A stretch of 64,000 nucleotides of DNA from Rhodoferax sp. WC2427 (GTDB taxonomy: Bacteria > Pseudomonadota > Gammaproteobacteria > Burkholderiales > Burkholderiaceae_C). Where the stretch lies: positions 4,092,001-4,156,000 of the forward strand of contig NZ_CP162006.1 in NCBI RefSeq assembly GCF_040822085.1, given 5' to 3'. Numbering within the stretch: position 1 is the first letter of the stretch; each line of letters starts with the position of its first letter. Below the pieces are notes generated by a model that saw only the letters and a program-made list of their open reading frames with translations, was not told where the DNA came from and did not search any database. Positions 28,024-34,771 of the stretch are shown here, in pieces. Position numbers and translations under genes: made by a program.

Positions 28024-29136
28024 TTAGAAACTGCCTTGTACGCCTTCGACCAGATAGTTCATGCTCTCCAGCACCGGATCGGTCTGCTTCAAGACCTTGC
28101 CTGCGGCGATGACCTCCTTGCCCTTGTTGTCCTTCAGCGGGCCTTTGAAGATGTCGAACTTGTCGGCCAGCATCTGGGCCTTGGTGCCGTCGGCCTGCTT
28201 CTTGGCGGCGTCGGTCACCATGGCGCCGTAGGGCGAGGTTTTCACATAGCCGTCTTTCAGGCCGCCGCGCAAAAAGTTGGGGTGCGGCTTGCCGGACTGG
28301 GCCGCGTCGATGGCGGTTTTGTAGGCGGTAAACCAGTTCCACTCCGCACCGGTGAGGTAGGCGTTGGGGGCCAGCTTGGCCTGGCTGGCGTGGTAGCCGC
28401 AGACCATCTTGCCGCGCTTGGCGGCGGTTTCCACAATCACCTTGGGGCCGTCCACGTGCATGGTGAACACGTCACAGCCCTGGTCGGCCAGGCTGTTGGT
28501 GGCCTCGGCTTCTTTCACGGCCATGGACCAGTCTCCGGTGAAGATCACGCTGCAGGTGATGCCGGGCTTGACCGAGCGCGCACCCAGGGTGAAGGCGTTG
28601 ATGTTGCGCAGCACCTGCGGAATCGGCTTGGCGGCCACAAAGGCGATCTTGCCGCTCTTGCTCATGTGCCCGGCGATCACACCGTTCAAAAACTGGCATT
28701 CGTCGATGTAGCCAAAAAAGCTGCCCACGTTCTTGGGGTGCTTGCCCTCGGTCCACATGCCACCGCAGTGCGAAAAGCGCACGTCGGGGTACTTGGCGGC
28801 CAGCGCCAGCACATGCGGGTCGAAGTAGCCGTACGAGGTGGGAAACAGCAGCTTGGCACCGTCTTGGGCGATCATGCCGGTCATGGTTTTTTGCACCGCC
28901 GAGGTCTCGGGCACGTTCTCTTCTTCCACCACCTTGATGCCGGGCAGCTTTTTGGCTTCGGCGGCGGCCGCTGCCTGCGACTGGTTGTAGCCGTAGTCGT
29001 CGCGCGGGCCGACGTAGATCACGCCGATGGTCAATGGCGCTTGCGCCCGGGCCAGGCTGCCCAAGCCACCCAGCGAGCTGGCAGCGCCCAGGGCGGCGAT
29101 GGTTTTCAGGGAGTCGCGGCGGTTGAAGGTGGTCAT
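28024..29136 (-). CDS. BMP-family periplasmic substrate-binding protein with Tat-type signal
   Basis: 370 residues. The N-terminus MTTFNRRDSLKTIAALGAAS carries a twin-arginine motif and ends near LARAQAP, so Tat export to the periplasm is likely. The mature part is a BMP/PnrA-like binding protein (TIGVIYVGPRDDYGYNQSQA, VRFSHCGGMWTEGKHPKNVG, HVDGPKVIVETAAKRGKMVC). The ATG has AAAGGA upstream. It is the first gene of its transcription unit, about 70 bases downstream of a sigma-54 promoter and palindromic operator. The ligand is inferred to be biuret, triuret or a related ureide because of the catabolic genes around it. Confidence 0.92.
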   Translation of the reverse strand: MTTFNRRDSLKTIAALGAASSLGGLGSLARAQAPLTIGVIYVGPRDDYGYNQSQAAAAAEAKKLPGIKVVEEENVPETSAVQKTMTGMIAQDGAKLLFPTSYGYFDPHVLALAAKYPDVRFSHCGGMWTEGKHPKNVGSFFGYIDECQFLNGVIAGHMSKSGKIAFVAAKPIPQVLRNINAFTLGARSVKPGITCSVIFTGDWSMAVKEAEATNSLADQGCDVFTMHVDGPKVIVETAAKRGKMVCGYHASQAKLAPNAYLTGAEWNWFTAYKTAIDAAQSGKPHPNFLRGGLKDGYVKTSPYGAMVTDAAKKQADGTKAQMLADKFDIFKGPLKDNKGKEVIAAGKVLKQTDPVLESMNYLVEGVQGSF

Positions 29137-29198
29137 GGCAGTCCTTTCGGTGGTGACAGCGTGGGGTTGGATCAAAACGGTGCGTAAAACAGAATCCT

Positions 29199-29212
29199 TC
29201 TTGGATACAAGA
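29199..29212. promoter_or_regulatory. Palindromic operator at the start of the importer transcription unit
   Basis: TCTTGGATACAAGA, arms TCTTG/CAAGA around four bases. An equivalent TCTTGTATCCAAGA lies at 32962-32975 before atzF. In both cases it sits six bases downstream of the -12 element of a sigma-54 promoter, covering the predicted start of transcription. Likely bound by the GntR/FCD protein of this locus. Confidence 0.75.
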
Positions 29213-29218
29213 GAGGAT

Positions 29219-29233
29219 GCAAATTGCGTGCCT
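29219..29233 (-). promoter_or_regulatory. Sigma-54 promoter of the importer/biuH unit
   Basis: The minus strand reads AGGCACGCAATTTGCAT: GG (29231-29232), ten bases, GC (29219-29220), matching TGGCACG-N4-TTGC with one mismatch outside the core. Seven bases after the atzH stop. Transcription would start near 29207. Confidence 0.85.
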
Positions 29234-29238
29234 AGGCG

Positions 29239-29619
29239 CTATTCCAGCAGACTGACGTGGGCGGCCACCACCTTCCAGCCCGCGGGCATGCGCAGCCAGG
29301 TCTGGCTTTGGCGGCCCGTGCGGGTGCCACCGTCGCGCAAAAACTCCACGTTGGCGGTGGCGAAGTCGTGGCCGTAGGTGGTGATGACGGTCTTGAGCAG
29401 GCGGCGCTGCTGGCCCTGGGCCGGGCGGCCTGCGCGAAAGGCCTGGATGGCTTCAAAACCGTACAGGTTTTCGGTGCCGCCATAGCGCAGGGTGTGCGGG
29501 CTGTCCCAGAACAGTGCGTCCAGCACCTCCACGCGGTTGTGCACCAGGGCATCTTCGTAGCGGTCGAACACGGCCTGCACTTCGGCCAAAACATCGGGCA
29601 GGTTGATGGCGTAGTCCAT
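29239..29619 (-). CDS. atzH: AtzH-like 1,3-dicarboxyurea decarboxylating amidohydrolase (DUF3225)
   Basis: 126 residues, single NTF2-like DUF3225 domain. The sequence follows the described AtzH closely: [73 protein letters not shown]. AtzH removes the dead-end intermediate 1,3-dicarboxyurea by converting it to allophanate in cyanurate/biuret degradation. The ATG at 29619 lies nine bases after the atzE stop, so it is the last gene of the atzF-G-E-H unit. Confidence 0.92.
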   Translation of the reverse strand: MDYAINLPDVLAEVQAVFDRYEDALVHNRVEVLDALFWDSPHTLRYGGTENLYGFEAIQAFRAGRPAQGQQRRLLKTVITTYGHDFATANVEFLRDGGTRTGRQSQTWLRMPAGWKVVAAHVSLLE

Positions 29620-29628
29620 GGGTACCTT

Positions 29629-31053
29629 TCAGAGATGGGCGACCGGGGCGCGGCACACGCCTGCGGCCTCGAGCACGGCGGCGGCGCGCAGCACCAGGTC
29701 TTCGCGCCAGGGCGCGGCAATCACCTGCACGCCGATGGGCAGATGCGGCAGTTGCGGGTCCATGCCCCACACCGGCACGGCGCACACCGGCAGGCCGATG
29801 CAGGAGATGGGCTGGGTCAGCACGCCCATGTTGGGGCGCAGCGGCAGGTCGCGGCCATTCAGGTCCAGCCGCTCGGTGCCCAAAGGGGTGGCGGCGCAGG
29901 GCGTGGCGGGGGCCAGCAGCAGGTCGTACTGTTCAAACACCTGGGCGGCGGCCTGGGCGTAGCGCCGGCGCACCCGCTGGGCGCGGGCCACCCAGGCGGC
30001 AGGTATCAGCGCTCCGGCCAGAAAGCGGTCGCGCGACAGGGGTTCAAAGTCTTGCGGGCGGCGGCGCAGGTTGTCCAGGTGCAGGGCTGCGCTTTCGGAG
30101 TTGGTGAGCAGGAAGGCGGCAGCACGGCCCGCCTCGACCCAGGGCAACTCCACCGTGTCGTGCGCGCCCAACGCCTGCGCCACGGCGGCCACGGCAGCGC
30201 GGGCGGGGGGCAAGGCGTTGTCAAAGAAGTAGCCGCCCAGCACGCCAATGCGCAAACCGGCAATGCCCAGGTCCAGCTCATTCACTACCGTTTCTGTAGC
30301 ACGTTGTGCGCATCCAGCGTCCACAAACGGGCTATTTTCTTCAAACCCTTGCATCGCGTCATAGGCCAGGGCCAGGTCGCGCACGCTGCGGGCAAACGGG
30401 CCCAGGTGGTCCAGAGTGGTGACAAACGGGAAGCTGCCGGTGCGCGGCAAGCGGCCAAACGTGGGCTTGAGGCCGAAGACGCCGCACAGCGACGAGGGCA
30501 CGCGGATGGAGCCATTGGTGTCCGAGCCCAGCGCCAACGGCACCTGCCCCGCCGCCACGGCCGCGCCCGAGCCGCCCGAGGAGCCGCCTGCGGTACGGGC
30601 CAGGTCGTGCGGGTTGTGGCAGGCGCCTTCATGGGTGTTTTCGGTGGTGAAGCCATAGGCGTATTCGTCCATGTTCAGCGCGCCGACCAGGATGGCCCCT
30701 GCGGCTTCCATGCGTTGCACCAGCAGGCCGTCGGCCGTGGCGGGGGCGCTGTCGCGCTCGATCCTGGAGCCCGCCAGCGTGCGCAACCCGGCAATGTCGA
30801 ACAGGTTCTTGACCGCGAAGGGCACACCCAACAAAGGCAGTGCGGGCTGGCTGCCTTCTGCCAGGCCCGCGTCGATCTGCGCGGCACGTTGCAGAGCCCG
30901 GACTTGCACCACATCGGTGAAGGCATTGACGCGGCTGTCGGTGGCGGCGATGCGGTCCAGGCAGGCCTGCACCAGTTGCGTGGCCGTCACCTCGCGGGCC
31001 GCCACGGCGCGGGCCATGCGGGATGCGTCCAGCGGCCACCAGTCGGCGGTCAT
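29629..31053 (-). CDS. atzE: 1-carboxybiuret hydrolase catalytic subunit (AtzE-like amidase)
   Basis: 474-residue amidase-signature enzyme. Catalytic Lys82 (GVPFAVKNLFD), cis-Ser157 (ARTAGGSSGGSGAA) and nucleophile Ser181 (LGSDTNGSIRVPSS) show the exact 24-residue Ser-Ser spacing of the family. AtzE with its small partner AtzG deaminates 1-carboxybiuret to 1,3-dicarboxyurea. The atzG gene lies directly upstream with a four-base ATGA overlap, and atzH follows. Residues about 234-256 are encoded by a diverged in-frame copy of the dispersed repeat. It resembles GatA as all amidases do, but the neighbours settle the role. Confidence 0.93.
   Translation of the reverse strand: MTADWWPLDASRMARAVAAREVTATQLVQACLDRIAATDSRVNAFTDVVQVRALQRAAQIDAGLAEGSQPALPLLGVPFAVKNLFDIAGLRTLAGSRIERDSAPATADGLLVQRMEAAGAILVGALNMDEYAYGFTTENTHEGACHNPHDLARTAGGSSGGSGAAVAAGQVPLALGSDTNGSIRVPSSLCGVFGLKPTFGRLPRTGSFPFVTTLDHLGPFARSVRDLALAYDAMQGFEENSPFVDAGCAQRATETVVNELDLGIAGLRIGVLGGYFFDNALPPARAAVAAVAQALGAHDTVELPWVEAGRAAAFLLTNSESAALHLDNLRRRPQDFEPLSRDRFLAGALIPAAWVARAQRVRRRYAQAAAQVFEQYDLLLAPATPCAATPLGTERLDLNGRDLPLRPNMGVLTQPISCIGLPVCAVPVWGMDPQLPHLPIGVQVIAAPWREDLVLRAAAVLEAAGVCRAPVAHL
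30285..30350. repeat. Diverged dispersed repeat copy inside atzE
   Basis: The plus strand reads actaccgtttctgtagcacg, ttgtgcgcatccagcgtcca, then cgggctattttcttcaaa. Landmarks (TAGC end, GCGC-core, TATTTT end) are in order but the sequence is eroded. It encodes a poorly conserved insert (NSPFVDAGCAQRATETVVN). Confidence 0.55.
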
Positions 31054-31259
31054 GGCTTGCTCCGAGAGGATGCGGGGGAGACGGGGATGAAGGCCATGGG
31101 CGACTCGTCGTGCACGGTTAGGGGCGCGGCCTGCACGATGTCGGCAAAGCCCGCGGCCAGCGCAAAGTAGCGCAGCACGCCGGGGCGGGATTCGCCCAGC
31201 GACAGGCCGATGGCGGCCGCCGCCGCATCCACGTAGGTTTCCAGCTCTTGTTCGGTCAT
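31050..31259 (-). CDS. atzG: AtzG-like small subunit of carboxybiuret hydrolase (DUF4089)
   Basis: 69 residues, starting MTEQELETYVDAAAAAIGLS and containing GVLRYFALAAGFADIVQAAP. This GatC-like helical protein is the obligate partner of AtzE. Its ATG overlaps the atzF stop by four bases and its own stop overlaps the atzE start by four bases, so the three are translationally coupled, fitting a 1:1 complex. Confidence 0.9.
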   Translation of the reverse strand: MTEQELETYVDAAAAAIGLSLGESRPGVLRYFALAAGFADIVQAAPLTVHDESPMAFIPVSPASSRSKP

Positions 31260-32947
31260 TTCTGCAACTCCCCTTGGACATAGGCACGCCATCCGCCCCA
31301 GTGGCTGATGTCCCGCGCCCCCGCCAGCGCCTGCGGCTCGCAGATGAAGCCCTGCACGCTGCTGCCGTCGGCCAGCGCCAGGGTGCCAATGCCTAAAGGC
31401 GCGGGAATCAAAGCCACGAAAGAACCGTAGTGGGCCACGGGCATCTCCCACACCTCCACGGCAATGCCTATGCCCTGGCCGGGCGCGACGCGCAGCAGAC
31501 CGGGCTTGGGCGGCACGGTGCCGGGCAAGGCAAACAGCTGGTAGTCCGGCGCGGTGGTGGTGCTGGCGACCAGGCGCGCCTGGCGTTCGGTCAACTGGCT
31601 GTTCAAGGGCATACCGGACAGATGCGCGCCGACCACGGCCACCCGGACCACCGCCTGCGGCCGGAGACCCGGCAGCGCCTGCAGTTCGGGCAAAGGCCAC
31701 TCCAGCGCGCCCTGCAGCATGCCGCTGGCGTGGTGGTAGCGTTGGCCCAGCGCGGCCAGTTGCCAGTCGCTGCCGCAGGGGCCGATCAGCGTGATGCCAA
31801 ACGGCAAGCCGTCGGCGCGCAGGCTGCTGGGCACCGCGATGGCGGCGTAGTCCAGCAGATTGACGAAGTTGGTGTACGCGCCCAGGTTGCGGTTGAGCAC
31901 CACCGGGTCGGTCTGCATCTGCGCAATGGTGTAGTGCGTGGGCGCGGTGGGCACCAGCAGCACGTCGATGCCGTCCCACATGGCGGCGGCCTGTTGGCCA
32001 TAGGCCCGCAAACGCACCTGGGCATCCACCAGATCGGCGGCGCTGTAGGCCCGCCCACTGGCGAGGATGCTGCGCACCGGCTCGATGACCTCGGCCTCGT
32101 GGGCGTCGAAGAAACGGCGCACGGCGGCGTAGCGCTCGGCCACCAGTGCGCTGTCGTACAGCAGCGCGGCAGCGGCGGCCAGCGGGGCGTAGGCAATGGT
32201 GACGGGTGTGCCGCCCAGGTCGCAGAGCCTCTGGATCGCCTGCTGGAAGGCCGCTTCGGCCGCCCTATCGCCGAAAAAAGCCAGGGTGTCGGGTACCCCA
32301 AAGCGAAACTGCGCAGGAAAAGGGCTGCTGGCCAAAGCCAATGGCCGAGAAAACGGGTCCAGCGGGTCGTAGCCCATGGCCGCCTGCAGCACCTGGGCGG
32401 CGGTGCCCACGCTGCGGGCGAAGATGGACACGCAGTCCACGCTTTGCGCCGCAGGCAGCACCCCCCGAGCGCTGACCAGGCCCTTGGACGGCTTGATGCC
32501 GACGATGTTGTTCAGCCCGGCGGGCACGCGGCCCGACCCAGCGGTGTCGGTGCCCAGCGCAAAGTCCACCTGCCCGGTGGCCACCACATAGGCCGAACCC
32601 GCGCTGGAGCCGCCCGACACGTAGGCGGGGTTGAAGGCATTGGGCACCGCGCCATAGGGCGAGCGTGTGCCGTTGAGGCCGCAGGCAAACTGGTCCAGAT
32701 TGGTCTTGCCCAGCAGCGATGCACCGGCTTGCAGCAGCTTGTGCACCACACCGGCATGCGCCGTGGGTTGATAGGCAAAGGCCGGGCAAGCGGCGGTGGT
32801 GGGCAGGCCCAGCACGTCGATGTTGTCCTTGACCGCGAAGCGCAAACCCGCCAAAGGGCCGTGCGTCGCCCCCACGATGGGCGCGTCAGCGCGTGACAGC
32901 CAGGCTGCAGCAGCGGTACCGCTGAGCGGTGATTCAGTTTGCACCAT
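31256..32947 (-). CDS. atzF: Allophanate hydrolase
   Basis: 563 residues. Converts allophanate to ammonia and carbon dioxide, the final nitrogen-releasing step. The N-terminal amidase domain (to about residue 440) carries Lys40 (GLRFAVKDNIDV), Ser114 (YVSGGSSAGSAY) and nucleophile Ser138 (LGTDTAGSGRVP). The C-terminal domain (VRVAVVGAHLSGMPLNSQL to HWGGWRAYVQGELQK) is the AtzF-type decarboxylating domain. It is a stand-alone enzyme, not fused to urea carboxylase. ATG 32947 is preferred over ATG 32962 because the predicted sigma-54 transcript starts near 32970, which would leave only a few leader bases for the longer form. Confidence 0.95.
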   Translation of the reverse strand: MVQTESPLSGTAAAAWLSRADAPIVGATHGPLAGLRFAVKDNIDVLGLPTTAACPAFAYQPTAHAGVVHKLLQAGASLLGKTNLDQFACGLNGTRSPYGAVPNAFNPAYVSGGSSAGSAYVVATGQVDFALGTDTAGSGRVPAGLNNIVGIKPSKGLVSARGVLPAAQSVDCVSIFARSVGTAAQVLQAAMGYDPLDPFSRPLALASSPFPAQFRFGVPDTLAFFGDRAAEAAFQQAIQRLCDLGGTPVTIAYAPLAAAAALLYDSALVAERYAAVRRFFDAHEAEVIEPVRSILASGRAYSAADLVDAQVRLRAYGQQAAAMWDGIDVLLVPTAPTHYTIAQMQTDPVVLNRNLGAYTNFVNLLDYAAIAVPSSLRADGLPFGITLIGPCGSDWQLAALGQRYHHASGMLQGALEWPLPELQALPGLRPQAVVRVAVVGAHLSGMPLNSQLTERQARLVASTTTAPDYQLFALPGTVPPKPGLLRVAPGQGIGIAVEVWEMPVAHYGSFVALIPAPLGIGTLALADGSSVQGFICEPQALAGARDISHWGGWRAYVQGELQK

Positions 32948-32961
32948 GTTGAAACATCCCA

Positions 32962-32975
32962 TCTTGTATCCAAGA
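32962..32975. promoter_or_regulatory. Palindromic operator at the start of the atzF unit
   Basis: TCTTGTATCCAAGA, same arms and same six-base distance from the -12 element as the copy at 29199-29212. Over the operator-promoter block the two copies are alike for about 35 bases. Confidence 0.75.
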
Positions 32976-32981
32976 CGAGAT

Positions 32982-32996
32982 GCAAACAGTGTGCCA
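32982..32996 (-). promoter_or_regulatory. Sigma-54 promoter of the atzF-G-E-H unit
   Basis: The minus strand reads TGGCACACTGTTTGCAT: GG (32994-32995), ten bases, GC (32982-32983). One difference from TGGCACG-N4-TTGCA. Predicted start near 32970, inside the palindrome. Confidence 0.85.
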
Positions 32997-33136
32997 ACTT
33001 GCGAGGGGTGCTAGCGGGCGCGAGCTGCCCAGTTCGGCACCATGCCTGCGGCTCCCTGCCGATTTTGGGCAGCCCTGGTTAAAATCGCGGGTTGCCTACC
33101 TGCCTGGTAGCGCCCCGTTTTGCTCTGGAAACCACC

Positions 33137-34765
33137 TTGTCTTACGCCTCCGAAACCCGCCGCCGCCGCACGTTTGCGATCATTTCCCACCCGGATGCGG
33201 GTAAAACCACGCTGACCGAAAAGCTGCTGCTGTTCTCGGGCGCGATCCAGATTGCGGGCTCGGTGAAAGCGCGCAAGGCTACTCGGCACGCCACCAGCGA
33301 CTGGATGGAGATTGAAAAGCAGCGCGGTATCTCGGTGGCCTCGTCGGTCATGCAGATGCTGTACCGCGACCACGTGATCAACCTGCTCGACACGCCCGGC
33401 CACAAAGACTTCTCGGAAGACACCTACCGCGTGCTGACCGCGGTGGACTCGGCCCTGATGGTGATCGACGCGGCCAACGGCGTGGAAGCACAAACCCGCC
33501 GCCTGATCGAGGTCTGCCGCCAGCGCGATACGCCCATCATCACCTTCGTCAACAAGATGGACCGCGAAGTGCGCGAGCCACTGGACATCCTGGACGAGAT
33601 CGAACGCGAACTCGGCATGCCCTGCGTGCCCATGACCTGGCCGGTGGGCCAGGGCAAGAGCTTTGGCGGCATCATGAACCTGCGCACCCAGACCATGACG
33701 GTGTTCGACTCGGGCAAGGAACGCCTGCCGCAAGAGTTTGAAACCATCGCCCTGGACAACCGCGCCGAACTGCTCAAGCGTTTTGGGGCCGAATTTGAAT
33801 CGGCCGAGCAAAGCATGGAACTGGCCGCCGGGGCCTCCCCTGCCTGGGACCTGCAGGCCTTTTTGGCGGGTAAGCAAACCCCCGTGTTTTTTGGCTCCGG
33901 GGTGAACAACTTCGGGGTGATGGAAGTGCTGGACGCGCTGGTCGACCTAGCCCCGCCGCCCCAGCCGCGCACCAGCACCACGCTGGTAAACCGCCAGCCG
34001 GTGGTCAAAGAGATCCAGCCCGAAGACAAGGCCTTTGCCGGTGTGGTGTTCAAGGTGCAGGCCAATATGGACCCGGCACACCGCGACCGTATCGCCTTTG
34101 TGCGCATGGCCTCGGGCAAGTACACGCCCGGCATGAAGCTGCGCGTGCAGCGCACCGCCAAAGAGCTGCGCCCCACCAGCGTGGTGACCTTTCTGAGCCA
34201 GCGCCGCGAAGCAGTGGACGAGGCCTATGCGGGCGACATCATCGGCTTTACCACCCACGGCGGCGTGCAGTTGGGCGACACAATTACCGACGGTGCCAGC
34301 CTGCAGTTCACCGGCCTGCCCTTCTTTGCGCCCGAGCTGTTCATGACCGTGATCTTGAAGAACCCGCTGCGCACCAAGCAGTTGCAGCAGGGCCTGGCCC
34401 AGCTGGGCGAAGAAGGGGCCATCCAGGTGTTCCGCCCCAATGTGGGCGGGCCGATGCTGCTGGGTGCCGTGGGCCAGTTGCAGTTTGAAGTGGTGCAGCA
34501 CCGCCTGAAGTCTGAATACGACGCCGACGTGCGGCTGGAAGGCTGCCAGTACACCGGTGCGCGCTGGATCACCGCCGACACCCCTGCAGAGCTGCGCGCC
34601 TTCACCGATGCCTACCCCATGCGCATGGCCAACGACGCGGCAGAGACGCTGGCCTACCTGTGCACCTCGCCCTACGACGTGCGGCTGGCGCAAGAGCGTT
34701 TCCCGAAGATCCACTTCCACCCGCTACGCGAGCACGCGGGCCTGGCGCTGCAAAACGCGGGCTGA
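33137..34765 (+). CDS. prfC: Peptide chain release factor 3
   Basis: 542-residue translational GTPase that recycles RF1/RF2 from the ribosome. GTP motifs: G1 ISHPDAGKTTLTEK, G3 LLDTPGHKDFSEDTYR, G4 FVNKMDREVREP. The RF3-specific GAIQIAGSVKARK and RFGAEFESAEQS-type stretches are present. The start is taken as TTG 33137 (MSYASETRRRRTFAI), matching the family N-terminus; no ATG is available. A TAAAAT hexamer at about 33080-33085 could be its -10 element. Divergent from the atzF unit. Confidence 0.96.
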   Translation: MSYASETRRRRTFAIISHPDAGKTTLTEKLLLFSGAIQIAGSVKARKATRHATSDWMEIEKQRGISVASSVMQMLYRDHVINLLDTPGHKDFSEDTYRVLTAVDSALMVIDAANGVEAQTRRLIEVCRQRDTPIITFVNKMDREVREPLDILDEIERELGMPCVPMTWPVGQGKSFGGIMNLRTQTMTVFDSGKERLPQEFETIALDNRAELLKRFGAEFESAEQSMELAAGASPAWDLQAFLAGKQTPVFFGSGVNNFGVMEVLDALVDLAPPPQPRTSTTLVNRQPVVKEIQPEDKAFAGVVFKVQANMDPAHRDRIAFVRMASGKYTPGMKLRVQRTAKELRPTSVVTFLSQRREAVDEAYAGDIIGFTTHGGVQLGDTITDGASLQFTGLPFFAPELFMTVILKNPLRTKQLQQGLAQLGEEGAIQVFRPNVGGPMLLGAVGQLQFEVVQHRLKSEYDADVRLEGCQYTGARWITADTPAELRAFTDAYPMRMANDAAETLAYLCTSPYDVRLAQERFPKIHFHPLREHAGLALQNAG

Positions 34766-34771
34766 ACAGAA

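Noticed and set aside
29629-31053. Assignment as GatA (Glu-tRNA amidotransferase subunit) with atzG as GatC
   Set aside because: No gatB gene; neighbours are allophanate hydrolase and a DUF3225 AtzH protein, which define the carboxybiuret pathway.
32948-32962. ATG at 32962 as the atzF start (adding MGCFN)
   Set aside because: The predicted sigma-54 transcript starts near 32970, leaving too short a leader; the ATG at 32947 is better placed.
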